Source: Membranipora membranacea
Lineage: Eukaryota; Bryozoa; Gymnolaemata; Cheilostomatida; Membraniporidae
Length of the DNA stretch: 60,000 nt
Reading direction: 5' to 3'
Assembly: GCA_914767715.1 (NCBI GenBank)
Contig: OU612072.1
Span: 19,036,001-19,096,000 of the forward strand
The position numbers were made by a program, and so were the translations under genes. The first letter of the stretch is position 1; each line of letters opens with the position of its first letter. The notes under the pieces are model-generated. The model ran no database searches. It saw only the letters and a list, made by a program, of their open reading frames with translations, and was not told the origin of the DNA. This document shows, in pieces, positions 1 through 12,506 of this stretch.

Positions 1-2160
1 AGGAGCAGTCCCGAACGGGTTTCAGTTTCAAAGTCAGCATGAAATTGCCTACGTTATAGAGCAGGTTAGAAGGAAATCAATTTTTTAAGCTGGCCGTAAA
101 AAAAACCAAGGGTCCCCCCTTTGTTACTTTTTTAAATTTTAAACTCGCTCTAATTCCTGTTCTATTTATCCTAGGATCTTGATATTCGGGATTTTGAATG
201 AGGCCAATGAGGCCATCAACTGGTCAGAGTTTGAAAGAATTCGAATTGCTATTTCAAATTTGAGCCTGCCTTTTGGCATGTTTTTTCATGACAAAAGTGG
301 CCCTCGTTAAAAAGGTTGCTGACGCCAAACAAAGAGGAGCAGTCCCGAACGGGTTTCAGTTTCAAAGTCAGCATGAAATTGCCTACGTTATAGAGCAGGT
401 TAGAAGGAAATCAATTTTTTAAGCTGGCCGTAAAAAAAACCAAGGGTCCCCCCTTTGTTACTTTTTTTAATTTTAAACTCGCTCTAATTCCTGTTCTATT
501 TATCCTAGGATCTTGATATTCGGGACTTAGAATGAGGCCATCAACTGGTCAGAGTTTGAAAGAATTCCGATGGCTATTTCAAATTTGACCCTGCCGTTTA
601 GCATGTTTTTTTATGACAAAAGTGGCCCAGGTTAAAAAGGTTGCTGACGCCAAACAAAGAGGAGCAGTCCCGAACGGGTTTCAGTTTCAAAGTCAGCATG
701 AAATTGCCTACGTTATAGAGCAGGTTAGAAGGAAATCAATTTTTTAAGCTGGCCGTAAAAAAAAACCAAGGGTCCCCCCTTTGTTACTTTTTTTAATTTT
801 AAACTCGCTCTAATTCATGTTCTATTTATCCTAGGATCTTGATATTCGGGACTTAGAATGAGGCCATCAACTGGTCAGAGTTTGAAAGAATTCCGATGGC
901 TATTTCAAATTTGACCCTGCCGTTTAGCATGTTTTTTTATGACAAAAGTGGCCCAGGTTAAAAAGGTTGCTGACGCCAAACAAAGAGGAGCAGTCCCGAA
1001 CGGGTTTCAGTTTCAAAGTCAGCATGAAATTGCCTACGTTATAGAGCAGGTTAGAAGGAAATCAATTTTTTAAGCTGGCCGTAAAAAAAACCAAGGGTCC
1101 CCCCTTTGTTACTTTTTTAAATTTTAAACTCGCTCTAATTCCTGTTCTATTTATCCTAGGATCTTGATATTCGGGATTTTGAATGAGGCCAATGAGGCCA
1201 TCAACTGGTCAGAGTTTGAAAGAATTCCAATTGCTATTTCAAATTTGAGCCTGCCGTTTGGCATGTTTTTTCATGACAAAAGTGGCCCAGGTTAAAAAGG
1301 TTGCTGACGCCAAACAAAGAGGGGCAGTCCCGAACGGGTTTCAGTCTCAAAGGCGGCATGAAATTGCTTACGTTATAGAGCAGGTTAGAAGGAAATCTAT
1401 TTTTTAAACTGGCCGTAAAAAAAACCAAGGGTCCCCCCTTTGTTACTTTTTTAAATTTTAAACTCGCTCTAATTCCTGTTCTAATTATCGTAGGATCTTG
1501 ATATTCGGGACTTAGAATGAGGCCAATGAGGCTATCAACTGGTCAGAGTTTGAAAGAATTCCGATTGCTATTTCAAATTTGAGCCTGCCGTTTGGCATGT
1601 TTTTTTATGACAAAAATGGCCAAGGATAAAAAGGTTGCTGAAGCCAAAAAAGACGAGCAGTCCCGAACGGGTTTCAGTTTCAAAGTCAGCATGAAATTGC
1701 CTACGTTATAGAGCAGGTTAGAAGGAAATCTATTTTCTAAACTGGCCGTAAAAAAAACCAAGGGTCCTCCCTTTGTTACTTTTTTAAATTTTAAACTCGC
1801 TCTAATTCCTGTTCTATTTATCCTAGAATCTTGATATTCGGGACTTAGAATGAAGCCAATGAGGCCATCAACTGGTCAGAGTTTGAAAGAATTCCGATTG
1901 CTATTTCAAATTTGAGCCTGCCTTTTGGCATGTTTTTTCATGACAAAAGTGGCCCTCGTTAAAAAGGTTGCTGACGCCAAACAAAGAGGAGCAGTCCCGA
2001 ACGGGTTTCAGTTTCAAAGTCAGCATGAAATTGCCTACGTTATAGAGCAGGTTAGAAGGAAATCAATTTTTTAAGCTGGCCGTAAAAAAAACCAAGGGTC
2101 CCCCCTTTGTTACTTTTTTAAATTTTAAACTCGCTCTAATTCCTGTTCTATTTATCGTAG
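1..2160 (+). repeat. Left-edge units, no clear higher-order period
   Basis: This stretch holds a partial unit (1-174) and six units starting at 175, 509, 835, 1160, 1494 and 1827. Units 509 and 835 are neighbours of the same type; both have a single AATGAGGCC and read GATGGC, GACCC and TTTAGC. Unit 1160 has private changes (CAGTCTCAAAGGCGGCATG). Unit 1494 is J-like, reading GCCAAGGATAAAAAGG, a tag that recurs at 20515, 29525 and 32528. Confidence 0.85.
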
Positions 2161-5100
2161 GATCTTGATATTCGGGATTTTGAATGAGGCCAATGAGGCC
2201 ATCAACTGGTCAGAGTTTGAAAGAATTCCGATTGCTATTTCAAATTTGAGCCTGCATTTTGGCATGTTTTTTCATGACAAAAGTGGCCCTCTTTAAAAAG
2301 GTTGCTGACGCCAAACAAAGAGGAGCAGTCCCGAACGGGTTTCAGTTTCAAAGTCAGCATGAAATTGCCTACGTTATAGAGCAGGTTAGAAGGAAATCTA
2401 TTCTTTAAACTGGCCGTAAAAAAACCAAGGGTCCCCCCTTTGTTACTTTTTTAAATTTTAAACTCGCTCTAATTCCTGTTCTATTTATCCTAGAATCTTG
2501 ATATTCGGGACTTAGAATGATGCCAATGAGGCCATCAACTGGTCAGAGTTTGAAAGAATTCCGATGGCTATTTCAAATTTGAGCCTGCCGTTTAGCATGT
2601 TTTTTTATGACAAAAGTGGCCCAGGTTAAAAAGGTTGCTGACGCCAAACAAAGAGGAGCGGTCCCGAACGGGTTTCAGTTTCAAAGTCAGCATGAAATTG
2701 CCTGCGTTATAGAGCAGGTTAGAAGGAAATCAATTTTTTAAGCTGGGCGTAAAAAAAACCAAGTGTCCCCCCTTTGTTACTTTTTTAAATTTTAAACTCG
2801 CTCTAATTCCTGTTCTATTTATCCTAGGATCTTGATATTCGGGATTTTGAATGAGGCCAATGAGGCCATCAACTGGTCAGAGTTTGAAAGAATTCCAATT
2901 GCTATTTCAAATTTGAGCCTGCCTTTTAGCATGTTTTTTCATGACAAAAGTGGCCCTCGTTAAAAAGGTTGCTGACGCCAAACAAAGAGGAGCAGTCCCG
3001 AACGGGTTTCAGTTTCAAAGTCAGCATGAAATTGCCTACGTTATAGAGCAGGTTAGAAGGAAATCAATTTTTTAAGCTGGCCGTAAAAAAAACCAAGGGT
3101 CCCCCCTTTGTTACTTTTTTAAATTTTAAACTCGCTCTAATTCCTGTTCTATTTATCGTAGGATCTTGATATTCGGGACTTAGAATGAGGCCAATGAGGC
3201 CATCAACTGGTCAGAGTTTGAAAGAATTCCAATTGCTATTTCAAATTTGAGCCTTCCTTTTGGCATGTTTTTTCATGACAAAAGTGGCCCAGGTTAAAAA
3301 GGTTGCTGACGCCAAACAAAGAGGAGCTGTCCCGAACGGGTTTCAGTTTCAAAGTCAGCATGAAATTGCCTACGTTATAGAGCAGGTTAGAAGGAAATCT
3401 ATTTTTTTAAACTGGCCGTAAAAAAAACCAAGGGTCCCCCCTTTGTTACTTTTTTAAATTTTAAACTCGCCCTAATTCCTGTTCTATTTATCCTAGGATC
3501 TTGATATTCGGGACTTAGAATGAGGCCAATGAGGCCATCAACCGGTCAGAGTTTGAAAGAATTCCGATTGCTATTTCAAATTTGAGCCTGCCTTTTGGCA
3601 TGTTTTTTCATGACAAAAGTGGCCCTCGTTAAAAAGGTTGCTGACGCCAAAAAAAGGGGAGCAGTCCCGAACGGGTTTCAGTTTCAAAGTCAGCATGAAA
3701 TTGCCTACGTTATAGAGCAGGTTAGAGGGAAATCAATTTTTTAAACTGGCCGTAAAAAAACCAAGAGTCCCCCCTTTGTTACTTTTTTAAATTTTTAACA
3801 CGCTCTAATTCCTGTTCTATTTATCGTAGGATCTTGATATTCGGGACTTAGAATGAGGCCAATGAGGCCATCAACTGGTCAGAGTTTGAAAGAATTCGAA
3901 TTGCTATTTCAAATTTGAGCCTGCCTTTTGGCATGTTTTTTCATGACAAAAGTGGCCCTCGTTAAAAAGGTTGCTGACGCCAAACAAAGAGGAGCAGTCC
4001 CGAACGGGTTTCAGTTTCAAAGTCAGCATGAAATTGCCTACGTTAAAGAGCAGGTTAGAAGGAAATCTATTCTTTAAACTGGCCGTAAAAAAACCAAGGG
4101 TCCCCCCTTTGTTACTTTTTTAAATTTTAAACTCGCTCTAATTCCTGTTCTATTTATCCAAGGATCTTGATATTCGGGACTTAGAATGATGCCAATGAGG
4201 CCATCAACTGGTCAGAGTTTGAAAGAATTCCGATGGCTATTTCAAATTTGAGCCTGCCGTTTAGCATGTTTTTTTATGACAAAAGTGGCCCAGGTTAAAA
4301 AGGTTGCTGACGCCAAACAAAGAGGAGCGGTCCCGAACGGGTTTCAGTTTCAAAGTCAGCATGAAATTGCCTACGTTATAGAGCAGGTTAGAAGGAATTC
4401 AATTTTTTAAGCTGGGCGTAAAAAAAACCAAGTGTCCCCCCTTTGTTACTTTTTTAAATTTTAAACTCGCTCTAATTCCTGTTCTATTTATCCTAGGATC
4501 TTGATATTTGGGATTTTGAATGAGGCCAATGAGGCCATCAACTGGTCAGAGTTTGAAAGAATTCCAATTGCTATTTCAAATTTGAGCCTGCCTTTTAGCA
4601 TGTTTTTTCATGACAAAAGTGGCCCTCGTTAAAAAGGTTGCTGACGCCAAACAAAGAGGAGCAGTCCCGAACGGGTTTCAGTTTCAAAGTCAGCATGAAA
4701 TTGCCTACGTTATAGAGCAGGTTAGAAGGAAATCAATTTTTTAAGCTGGCCGTAAAAAAAACCAAGGGTCCCCCCTTTGTTACTTTTTTAAATTTTAAAC
4801 TCGCTCTAATTCCTGTTCTATTTATCGTAGGATCTTGATATTCGGGACTTAGAATGAGGCCAATGAGGCCATCAACTGGTCAGAGTTTGAAAGAATTCCA
4901 ATTGCTATTTCAAATTTGAGCCTTCCTTTTGGCATGTTTTTTCATGACAAAAGTGGCCCAGGTTAAAAAGGTTGCTGACGCCAAACAAAGAGGAGCTGTC
5001 CCGAACGGGTTTCAGTTTCAAAGTCAGCATGAAATTGCCTACGTTATAGAGCAGGTTAGAAGGAAATCTATTTTTTTAAACTGGCCGTAAAAAAAACCAA

Positions 5101-7168
5101 GGGTCCCCCCTTTGTTACTTTTTTAAATTTTAAACTCGCCCTAATTCCTGTTCTATTTATCCTAGGATCTTGATATTCTGGACTTAGAATGAGGCCAATG
5201 AGGCCATCAACTGGTCAGAGTTTAAAAGAATTCCGATTGCTATTTCAAATTTGAGCCTGCATTTTGGCATGTTTTTTCATGACAAAAGTGGCCCTCTTTA
5301 AAAAGGTTGCTGACGCCAAACAAAGAGGAGCAGTCCCGAACGGGTTTCAGTTTCAAAGTCAGCATGAAATTGCCTACGTTATAGAGCAGGTTAGAAGGAA
5401 ATCTATTCTTTAAACTGGCCGTAAAAAAACCAAGGGTCCCCCCTTTGTTACTTTTTTAAATTTTAAACTCGCTCTAATTCCTGTTCTATTTATCCTAGGA
5501 TCTTGATATTCGGGACTTAGAATGATGCCAATGAGGCCATCAACTGGTCAGAGTTTGAAAGAATTCCGATGGCTATTTCAAATTTGAGCCTGCCGTTTAG
5601 CATGTTTTTTTATGACAAAAGTGGCCCAGGTTAAAAAGGTTGCTGACGCCAAACAAAGAGGAGCGGTCCCGAACGGGTTTCAGTTTCAAAGTCAGCATGA
5701 AATTGCCTACGTTATAGAGCAGGTTAGAAGGAATTCAATTTTTTAAGCTGGGCGTAAAAAAAACCAAGTGTCCCCCCTTTGTTACTTTTTTAAATTTTAA
5801 ACTCGCTCTAATTCCTGTTCTATTTATCCTAGGATCTTGATATTTGGGATTTTGAATGAGGCCAATGAGGCCATCAACTGGTCAGAGTTTGAAAGAATTC
5901 CAATTGCTATTTCAAATTTGAGCCTGCCTTTTAGCATGTTTTTTCATGACAAAAGTGGCCCTCGTTAAAAAGGTTGCTGACGCCAAACAAAGAGGAGCAG
6001 TCCCGAACGGGTTTCAGTTTCAAAGTCAGCATGAAATTGCCTACGTTATAGAGCAGGTTAGAAGGAAATCAATTTTTTAAGCTGGCCGTAAAAAAAACCA
6101 AGGGTCCCCCCTTTGTTACTTTTTTAAATTTTAAACTCGCTCTAATTCCTGTTCTATTTATCGTAGGATCTTGATATTCGGGACTTAGAATGAGGCCAAT
6201 GAGGCCATCAACTGGTCAGAGTTTGAAAGAATTCCAATTGCTATTTCAAATTTGAGCCTTCCTTTTGGCATGTTTTTTCATGACAAAAGTGGCCCAGGTT
6301 AAAAAGGTTGCTGACGCCAAACAAAGAGGAGCTGTCCCGAACGGGTTTTAGTTTCAAAGTCAGCATGAAATTGCCTACGTTATAGAGCAGGTTAGAAGGA
6401 AATCTATTTTTTTAAACTGGCCGTAAAAAAAACCAAGGGTCCCCCCTTTGTTACTTTTTTAAATTTTAAACTCGCCCTAATTCCTGTTCTATTTATCCTA
6501 GGATCTTGATATTCGGGACTTAGAATGAGGCCAATGAGGCCATCAACCGGTCAGAGTTTGAAAGAATTCCGATTGCTATTTCAAATTTGAGCCTGCCTTT
6601 TGGCATGTTTTTTCATGACAAAAGTGGCCCTCGTTAAAAAGGTTGCTGACGCCAAAAAAAGGGGAGCAGTCCCGAACGGGTTTCAGTTTCAAAGTCAGCA
6701 TGAAATTGCCTACGTTATAGAGCAGGTTAGAGGGAAATCAATTTTTTAAACTGGCCGTAAAAAAACCAAGAGTCCCCCCTTTGTTACTTTTTTAAATTTT
6801 TAACACGCTCTAATTCCTGTTCTATTTATCGTAGGATCTTGATATTCAGGACTTAGAATGAGGCCAATGAGGCCATCAACTGGTCAGAGTTTGAAAGAAT
6901 TGGAATTGCTATTTCAAATTTGAGCCTGCCTTTTCGCATGTTTTTTCATGACAAAAGTGGCCCTCGTTAAAAAGGTTGCTGACGCCAAACAAAGAGGAGC
7001 AGTCCCGAACGGGTTTCAGTTTCAAAGTCAGCATGAAATTGCCTACGTTAAAGAGCAGGTTAGAAGGAAATCAATTTTTTAAGCTGGCCGTAAAAAAAAC
7101 CAAGGGTCCCCCCTTTGTTACTTTTTTAATTTTTAAACTCGCTCTAATTCCTGTTCTATTTATCGTAG
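2161..7168 (+). repeat. Mosaic HOR with a three-unit module x3
   Basis: Fifteen units start at 2161, 2494, 2828, 3162, 3497, 3830, 4163, 4497, 4831, 5166, 5499, 5833, 6167, 6502 and 6835. A three-unit module of 1003 bp occurs at 2494-3496, 4163-5165 and 5499-6501. It is tagged by GATGCCAATG and GAGCGGTCCCG in its first unit, TTTTAGCATG in its second and CCTTCCTTTT in its third. A longer match of about six units links roughly 2250-4060 with 5255-7060 at 3005 bp spacing. The copies are separated by 1669 and 1336 bp (five and four units), so this is a mosaic and not a simple periodic HOR. Confidence 0.8.
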
Positions 7169-8170
7169 GATCTTGATATTCGGGACTTAGAATGAGGCCA
7201 ATGAGGCCATCAACTGGTCAGAGTTTGAAAGAATTCCGATGGCTATTTCAAATTTGACCCTGCCGTTTGGCATGTTTTTTTATGACAAAAGTGGCCCTCG
7301 TTAAAAAGGTTGCGGACGCCAAACAAAGAGGGGCAGTCCCGAACGGGTTTCAGTTTCAAAGTCAGCATGAAATTGCATACGTTATAGAGCAGGTTAAAAG
7401 GAAATCTATTTTTTAAACTGGCCGTAAAAAAAACCAAGGGTCCCCCCTCTGTTACTTTTTTAACTTTTAAACTCGCTCTAATTCCTGTTCTATTTATCCT
7501 AGGATCTTGATATTCGGGATTTTGAATGAGGCCAATGAGGCCATCAACTGGTCAGAGTTTGAAAGAATTCCAATTGCTATTTCAAATTTGAGCCTTCCTT
7601 TTGGCATGTTTTTTCATGACAAAAGTGGCCCTCGTTAAAAAGGTTGCTGACGCCAAACAAAGAGGAGCAGTCCCGAACGGGTTTCAGTTTCAAAGTCAGC
7701 ATGAAATTGCCTATGTTATAGAGCAGGTTAGAAGGAAATCAATTTTTTAAGCTGGCCGTAAAAAAAACCAAGGGTCCCCCCTTTGTTACTTTTTGAACTT
7801 TTAAACTCGCTCTAATTCCTGTTCTATTTATCGTAGGATCTTGATATTCGGGACTTAGAATGAGGCCAATGAGGCCATCAAATGGTCAGAGTTTGAAAGA
7901 ATTCCGATGGCTATTTCATATTTGAGCCTGCCGTTTGGCATGTTTTTTTATGACAAAAGTGGCCCAGGTTAAAAAGGTTGCTGACGCCAAACAAAGAGGA
8001 GCAGTCCCGAACGGGTTTCAGTTTTAAAGTCAGCATGAAATTGCCTACGTTATAGAGCAGGTTAGAAGGAAATCTATTTTTTAAACTGGCCGTAAAAAAA
8101 ACCAAGGGTCCCCCCTTTGTTACTTTTTTAAATTTTAAACTCGCTCTAATTCCTGTTCTATTTATCCTTG
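7169..8170 (+). repeat. Three units with distant relatives near 35.9 kb
   Basis: Units start at 7169, 7503 and 7837. Unit 7169 has GTTGCGGACGCC and GAAATTGCATACG, both found again in unit 35864 (28,695 bp away). Unit 7503 has GAGCCTTCC and unit 7837 has CAGTTTTAAAG; the two tags are found together in a single chimeric unit at 36197. Confidence 0.8.
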
Positions 8171-10840
8171 GATCTTGATATTCGGGATTTTGAATGAGGC
8201 CAATGAGGCCATCAACTGGTCAGAGTTTGAAAAAATTCCAATTGCTATTTCAAATTTGAGCCTGCCGTTTGGCATGTTTTTTTATGACAAAAGTGGCCAA
8301 GGTTAAAATGGTTGCTGACGCCAAAAAAAGAGGAGCAGTCCCGAACGGGTTTCAGTTTCAAAGTCAGCATGAAATTTCCTACGTTATAGAGCAGGTTAGA
8401 AGGAAATATATTTTTTAAACCGGCCGTAAATAAAACCAAGGGTCCCCCCTTTGTTACTTTTTAAAATTTTAAACTCACTCTAATTCCTGTTCTATTTATC
8501 CTTGGATCTTGATATTCGGGATTTTGAATGAGGCCAATGAGGCCATCAACTGGTCAGAGTTTGAAAAAATTCCAATTGCTATTTAAAATTTGAGCCTGCC
8601 TTTTGGCATGTTTTTTCGTGACAAAAGTGGCCCAGGTTAAAAAGGTTGCTGACGCCAAACAAAGAGGAGCAGTCCCGAACGGGTTTCAGTGTCAATGTCA
8701 GCATAAAATTGCCTACGCTATAGAGCAGGTTAGAAGGATATCTATTTTTTAAACTGGCCGTAAAAAAAACCAAGGGTCCCCCCTATGTTACTTTTTTAAT
8801 TTTCAAACTCGCTCTAATTCCTGTTTTATTTATCCTAGGATCTTGATATTCGGGATTTTGAATGAGGCCAATGAGGCCATCAACTGGTCAGAGTTTGAAA
8901 GAATTCCAATTGCTATTTCAAATTTGAGCCTGCCTTTTGGCATGTTTTTTCATGACAAAAGTGGCCCTCGTTAAAAAGGTTGCCGACGCGAAACAAAGAG
9001 GGGCAGTCCCGAACGGGTTTCAGTTTCAAAGTCAGCATGAAATTGCCTACGTTATAGAGCAGGTTAGAAGGAAATCTATTTTTTAAACTGGCCGTAAAAA
9101 AAACCAAGGGTCCCCCCTTTATTACTTTTTTAAATTTTAACTCGCTCTAATTCCTGTTCTATTTATCCTAGGATCTTGATATTCGGGACTTAGAATGAGG
9201 CCAATGAGGCCATCAACTAGTCAGAGTTTGAAAGAATTCCGATTGCTATTTCAAATTTGAGCCTGCCTTTTGGCATGTTTTTTCATGACAAAAGTGGCCC
9301 TCGTTAAAAAGGTTGCTGACGCCAAACAAAGAGGAGCAGTCCCGAACGGGTTTCAGTTTCAAAGTCAGCATGAAATTGCCTACGTTATAGAGCAGGTTAG
9401 AAGGAAATCTATTCTTTAAACTGGCCGTAAAAAAAACCAAGGGTCCCCCCTTTGTTACTTTTTTCAATTTTAAACTCGCTCTAATTCCTGTTCTATTTAT
9501 CCTAGGATCTTGATATTCGGGACTTAGAATGAGGCCAATGAGGCCATCAACTGCTCAGAGTTTGAAAAAATTCCAATTGCTATTTCAAATTTGAGCCTGC
9601 CGTTTGGCATGTTTTTTTATGACAAAAGTGGCCAAGGTTAAAAAGGTTGCTGACGCCAAAAAAAGAGGAGCAGTCCCGAACGGGTTTCAGTTTCAAAGTC
9701 AGCATGAAATTTCCTACGTTATAGAGCAGGTTAGAAGGAAATATATTTTTTAAACCGGCCGTAAATAAAACCAAGGGTCCCCCCTTTGTTACTTTTTAAA
9801 ATTTTAAACTCACTCTAATTCCTGTTCTATTTATCGGAGGATCTTGATATTCGGGACTTAGAATGAGGCCAATGACGCCATCAACTGGTCAGAGTTTGAA
9901 AGAATTCCAATTGCTATTTAAAATTTGAGCCTGCCTTTTGGCATGTTTTTTCGTGACAAAAGTGGCCCAGGTTAAAAAGGTTGCTGACGCCAAACAAAGA
10001 GGAGCAGTCCCGAACGGGTTTCAGTGTCAATGTCAGCATAAAATTGCCTACGCTATAGAGCAGGTTAGAAGGATATCTATTTTTTAAACTGGCCGTAAAA
10101 AAAACCAAGGGTCCCCCCTATGTTACTTTTTTAAATTTTAAACTCGCTCTAATTCCTGTTTTATTTATCCTAGGATCTTGATATTCGGGATTTTGAATGA
10201 GGCCAATGAGGCCATCAACTGGTCAGAGTTTGAAAGAATTCCAATTGCTATTTCAAATTTGAGCCTGCCTTTTGGCATGTTTTTTCATGACAAAAGTGGC
10301 CCTCGTTAAAAAGGTTGCCGACGCGAAACAAAGAGGGGCAGTCCCGAACGGGTTTCAGTTTCAAAGTCAGCATGAAATTGCCTACGTTATAGAGCAGGTT
10401 AGAAGGAAATCTATTTTTTAAACTGGCCGTAAAAAAAACCAAGGGTCCCCCCTTTATTACTTTTTTAAATTTTAACTCGCTCTAATTCCTGTTCTATTTA
10501 TCCTAGGATCTTGATATTCGGGACTTAGAATGAGGCTAATGAGGCCATCAACTAGTCAGAGTTTGAAAGAATTCCGATTGCTATTTCAAATTTGAGCCTG
10601 CCTTTTGGCATGTTTTTTCATGACAAAAGTGGCCCTCGTTAAAAAGGTTGCTGACGCCAAACAAAGAGGAGCAGTCCCGAACGGGTTTCAGTTTCAAAGT
10701 TAGCATGAAATTGCCTACGTTATAGAGCAGGTTAGAAGGAAATCTATTCTTTAAACTGGCCGTAAAAAAAACCAAGGGTCCCCCCTTTGTTACTTTTTTT
10801 AATTTTAAACTCGCTCTAATTCCTGTTCTATTCATCCTAG
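8171..10840 (+). repeat. 4-unit HOR, 1335 bp, two copies
   Basis: The copies are 8171-9505 and 9506-10840. The first unit of each has GAAAAAATTCC and CCGGCCGTAAATAAAACC; the second has TTCGTGAC and CAGTGTCAATGTCAGC; the third has GCCGACGCGAAAC; the fourth has AACTAGTCAG. The left parts of the first two units differ between copies, so the exchange was not at a unit boundary. A third, rearranged copy lies at 36531-38200 with one extra unit. Confidence 0.88.
9499..9508. other. Unit-junction palindrome ATCCTAGGAT and its variants
   Basis: ATCCTAGGAT is a perfect 10-bp palindrome spanning the unit start. The array alternates between this form and ATCGTAGGAT, with rarer ATCGGAGGAT, ATCATAGGAT, ATCCTTGGAT, ATCCTAGAAT and ATCCTAAGAT. 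The variants are type-specific and so serve as tags for tracing higher-order repeats: ATCATAGGAT marks most F units, ATCCTAGAAT marks L units, and ATCCTAAGAT marks the M units at 21516 and 33528. Confidence 0.8.
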
Positions 10841-12506
10841 GATCTTGATATTCGGGACTTAGAATGAGGCCAATGAGGCCATCAACTAGTCAGAGTTTGA
10901 AAGAATTCCGATTGCTAATTCAAATTTGAGCCTGCCTTTTGGCATGTTTTTTCATGACAAAAGTGGCCCTCGTTAAAAAGGTTGCTGACGCCAAACAAAG
11001 AGGAGCAGTCCCGAACGGGTTTCAGTTTCAAAGTCAGCATGAAATTGCCTACGTTATAGAGCAGGTTAGAGGGAAATCAATTTTTTAAACTGGTCGTAAA
11101 AAAACCAAGAGTCCCCCCTTTGTTACTTTTTAAAATTTTAAACTCGCTCTAATTCCTGTTCTATTTATCGTAGGATCTTGATATTTGGGACTTAGAATGA
11201 GGCCAATGAGGCCATCAACTGGTCAGAGTTTGAAAGAATTCCGATGGCTATTTCAAATTTGACCCTGCCGTTTAGCATGTTTTTTTATGACAAAAGTGGC
11301 CCAGGTTAAAAAGGTTGCTGACGCCAAACAAAGAGGAGCAGTCCCGAACGGGTTTCAGTTTCAAAGTCAGCATGAAATTGCCTACGTTATAGAGCAGGTT
11401 AGAAGGAAATCAATTTTTTAAGCTGGCCGTAAAAAAAACCAAGGGTCCCCCCTTTGTTACTTTTTTAAATTTTAACTCGCTCTGATTCCTGTTCTATTTA
11501 TCCTAGGATCTTGATATTCGGGACTTAGAATGAGGCCAATGAGGCCATCAACTAGTCAGAGTTTGAAAGAATTCCGATTGCTATTTCAAATTTGAGCCTG
11601 CCTTTTGGCATGTTTTTTCATGACAAAAGTGGCCCTCGTTAAAAAGGTTGCTGACGCCAAACAAAGAGGAGCAGTCCCGAACGGGTTTCAGTTTCAAAGT
11701 TAGCATGAAATTGCCTACGTTATAGAGCAGGTTAGAAGGAAATCTATTCTTTAAACTGGCCGTAAAAAAAACCAAGGGTCCCCCCTTTGTTACTTTTTTG
11801 AATTTTAAACTCGCTCTAATTCCTGTTCTATTCATCCTAGGATCTTGATATTCGGGACTTAGAATGAGGCCAATGAGGCCATCAACTAGTCAGAGTTTGA
11901 AAGAATTCCGATTGCTAATTCAAATTTGAGCCTGCCTTTTGGCATGTTTTTTCATGACAAAAGTGGCCCTCGTTAAAAAGGTTGCTGACGCCAAACAAAG
12001 AGGAGCAGTCCCGAACGGGTTTCAGTTTCAAAGTCAGCATGAAATTGCCTACGTTATAGAGCAGGTTAGAGGGAAATCAATTTTTTAAACTGGTCGTAAA
12101 AAAACCAAGAGTCCCCCCTTTGTTACTTCTTAAAATTTTAAACTCGCTCTAATTCCTGTTCTATTTATCGTAGGATCTTGATATTCGGGACTTAGAATGA
12201 GGCCAAGGAGGCCATCAACTGGTCAGAGTTTGAAAGAATTCCGATGGCTATTTCAAATTTGACCCTGCCGTTTAGCATGTTTTTTTATGACAAAAGTGGC
12301 CCAGGTTAAAAAGGTTGCTGACGCCAAACAAAGAGGAGCAGTCCCGAACGGGTTTCAGTTTCAAAGTCAGCATGAAATTGCCTACGTTATAGAGCAGGTT
12401 AGAAGGAAATCAATTTTTTAAGCTGGCCGTAAAAAAAACCAATGGTCCCCCCTTTGTTACTTTTTTAAATTTTAACTCGCTCTGATTCCTGTTCTATTTA
12501 TCCTAG
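10507..12506 (+). repeat. 3-unit HOR, exactly 1000 bp, two copies
   Basis: The copies 10507-11506 and 11507-12506 are each 1000 bp long and almost identical. Shared tags include AACTAGTCAG, AAGTTAGCATG, TTCATCCTAGG and TCTGATTCC. Visible differences are single bases, for example ATATTTGGG in the first copy against ATATTCGGG in the second. The first unit also serves as the last unit of the preceding 4-unit HOR, so the two HORs overlap. Confidence 0.9.

Noticed and set aside
7911-8105. Minus-strand frame of about 64 codons, recurring once per unit in many units across the window.
   Set aside because: It begins with TTG (complement of CCAAGG), not ATG. Its repetition only reflects the repeat, the 334-bp period breaks frame between units, and many units carry frameshifts from T- or A-run length changes. 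The product shows no recognisable domain. Longer versions such as 10581-10835 arise from one T to C change creating an ATG.
8171-9505. Poly(A) signal AATAAA in CGTAAATAAAACC units (8171, 9506, 13839, 36531, 47458 and others).
   Set aside because: It arises by one substitution in an A-rich run, and no transcript structure surrounds it.
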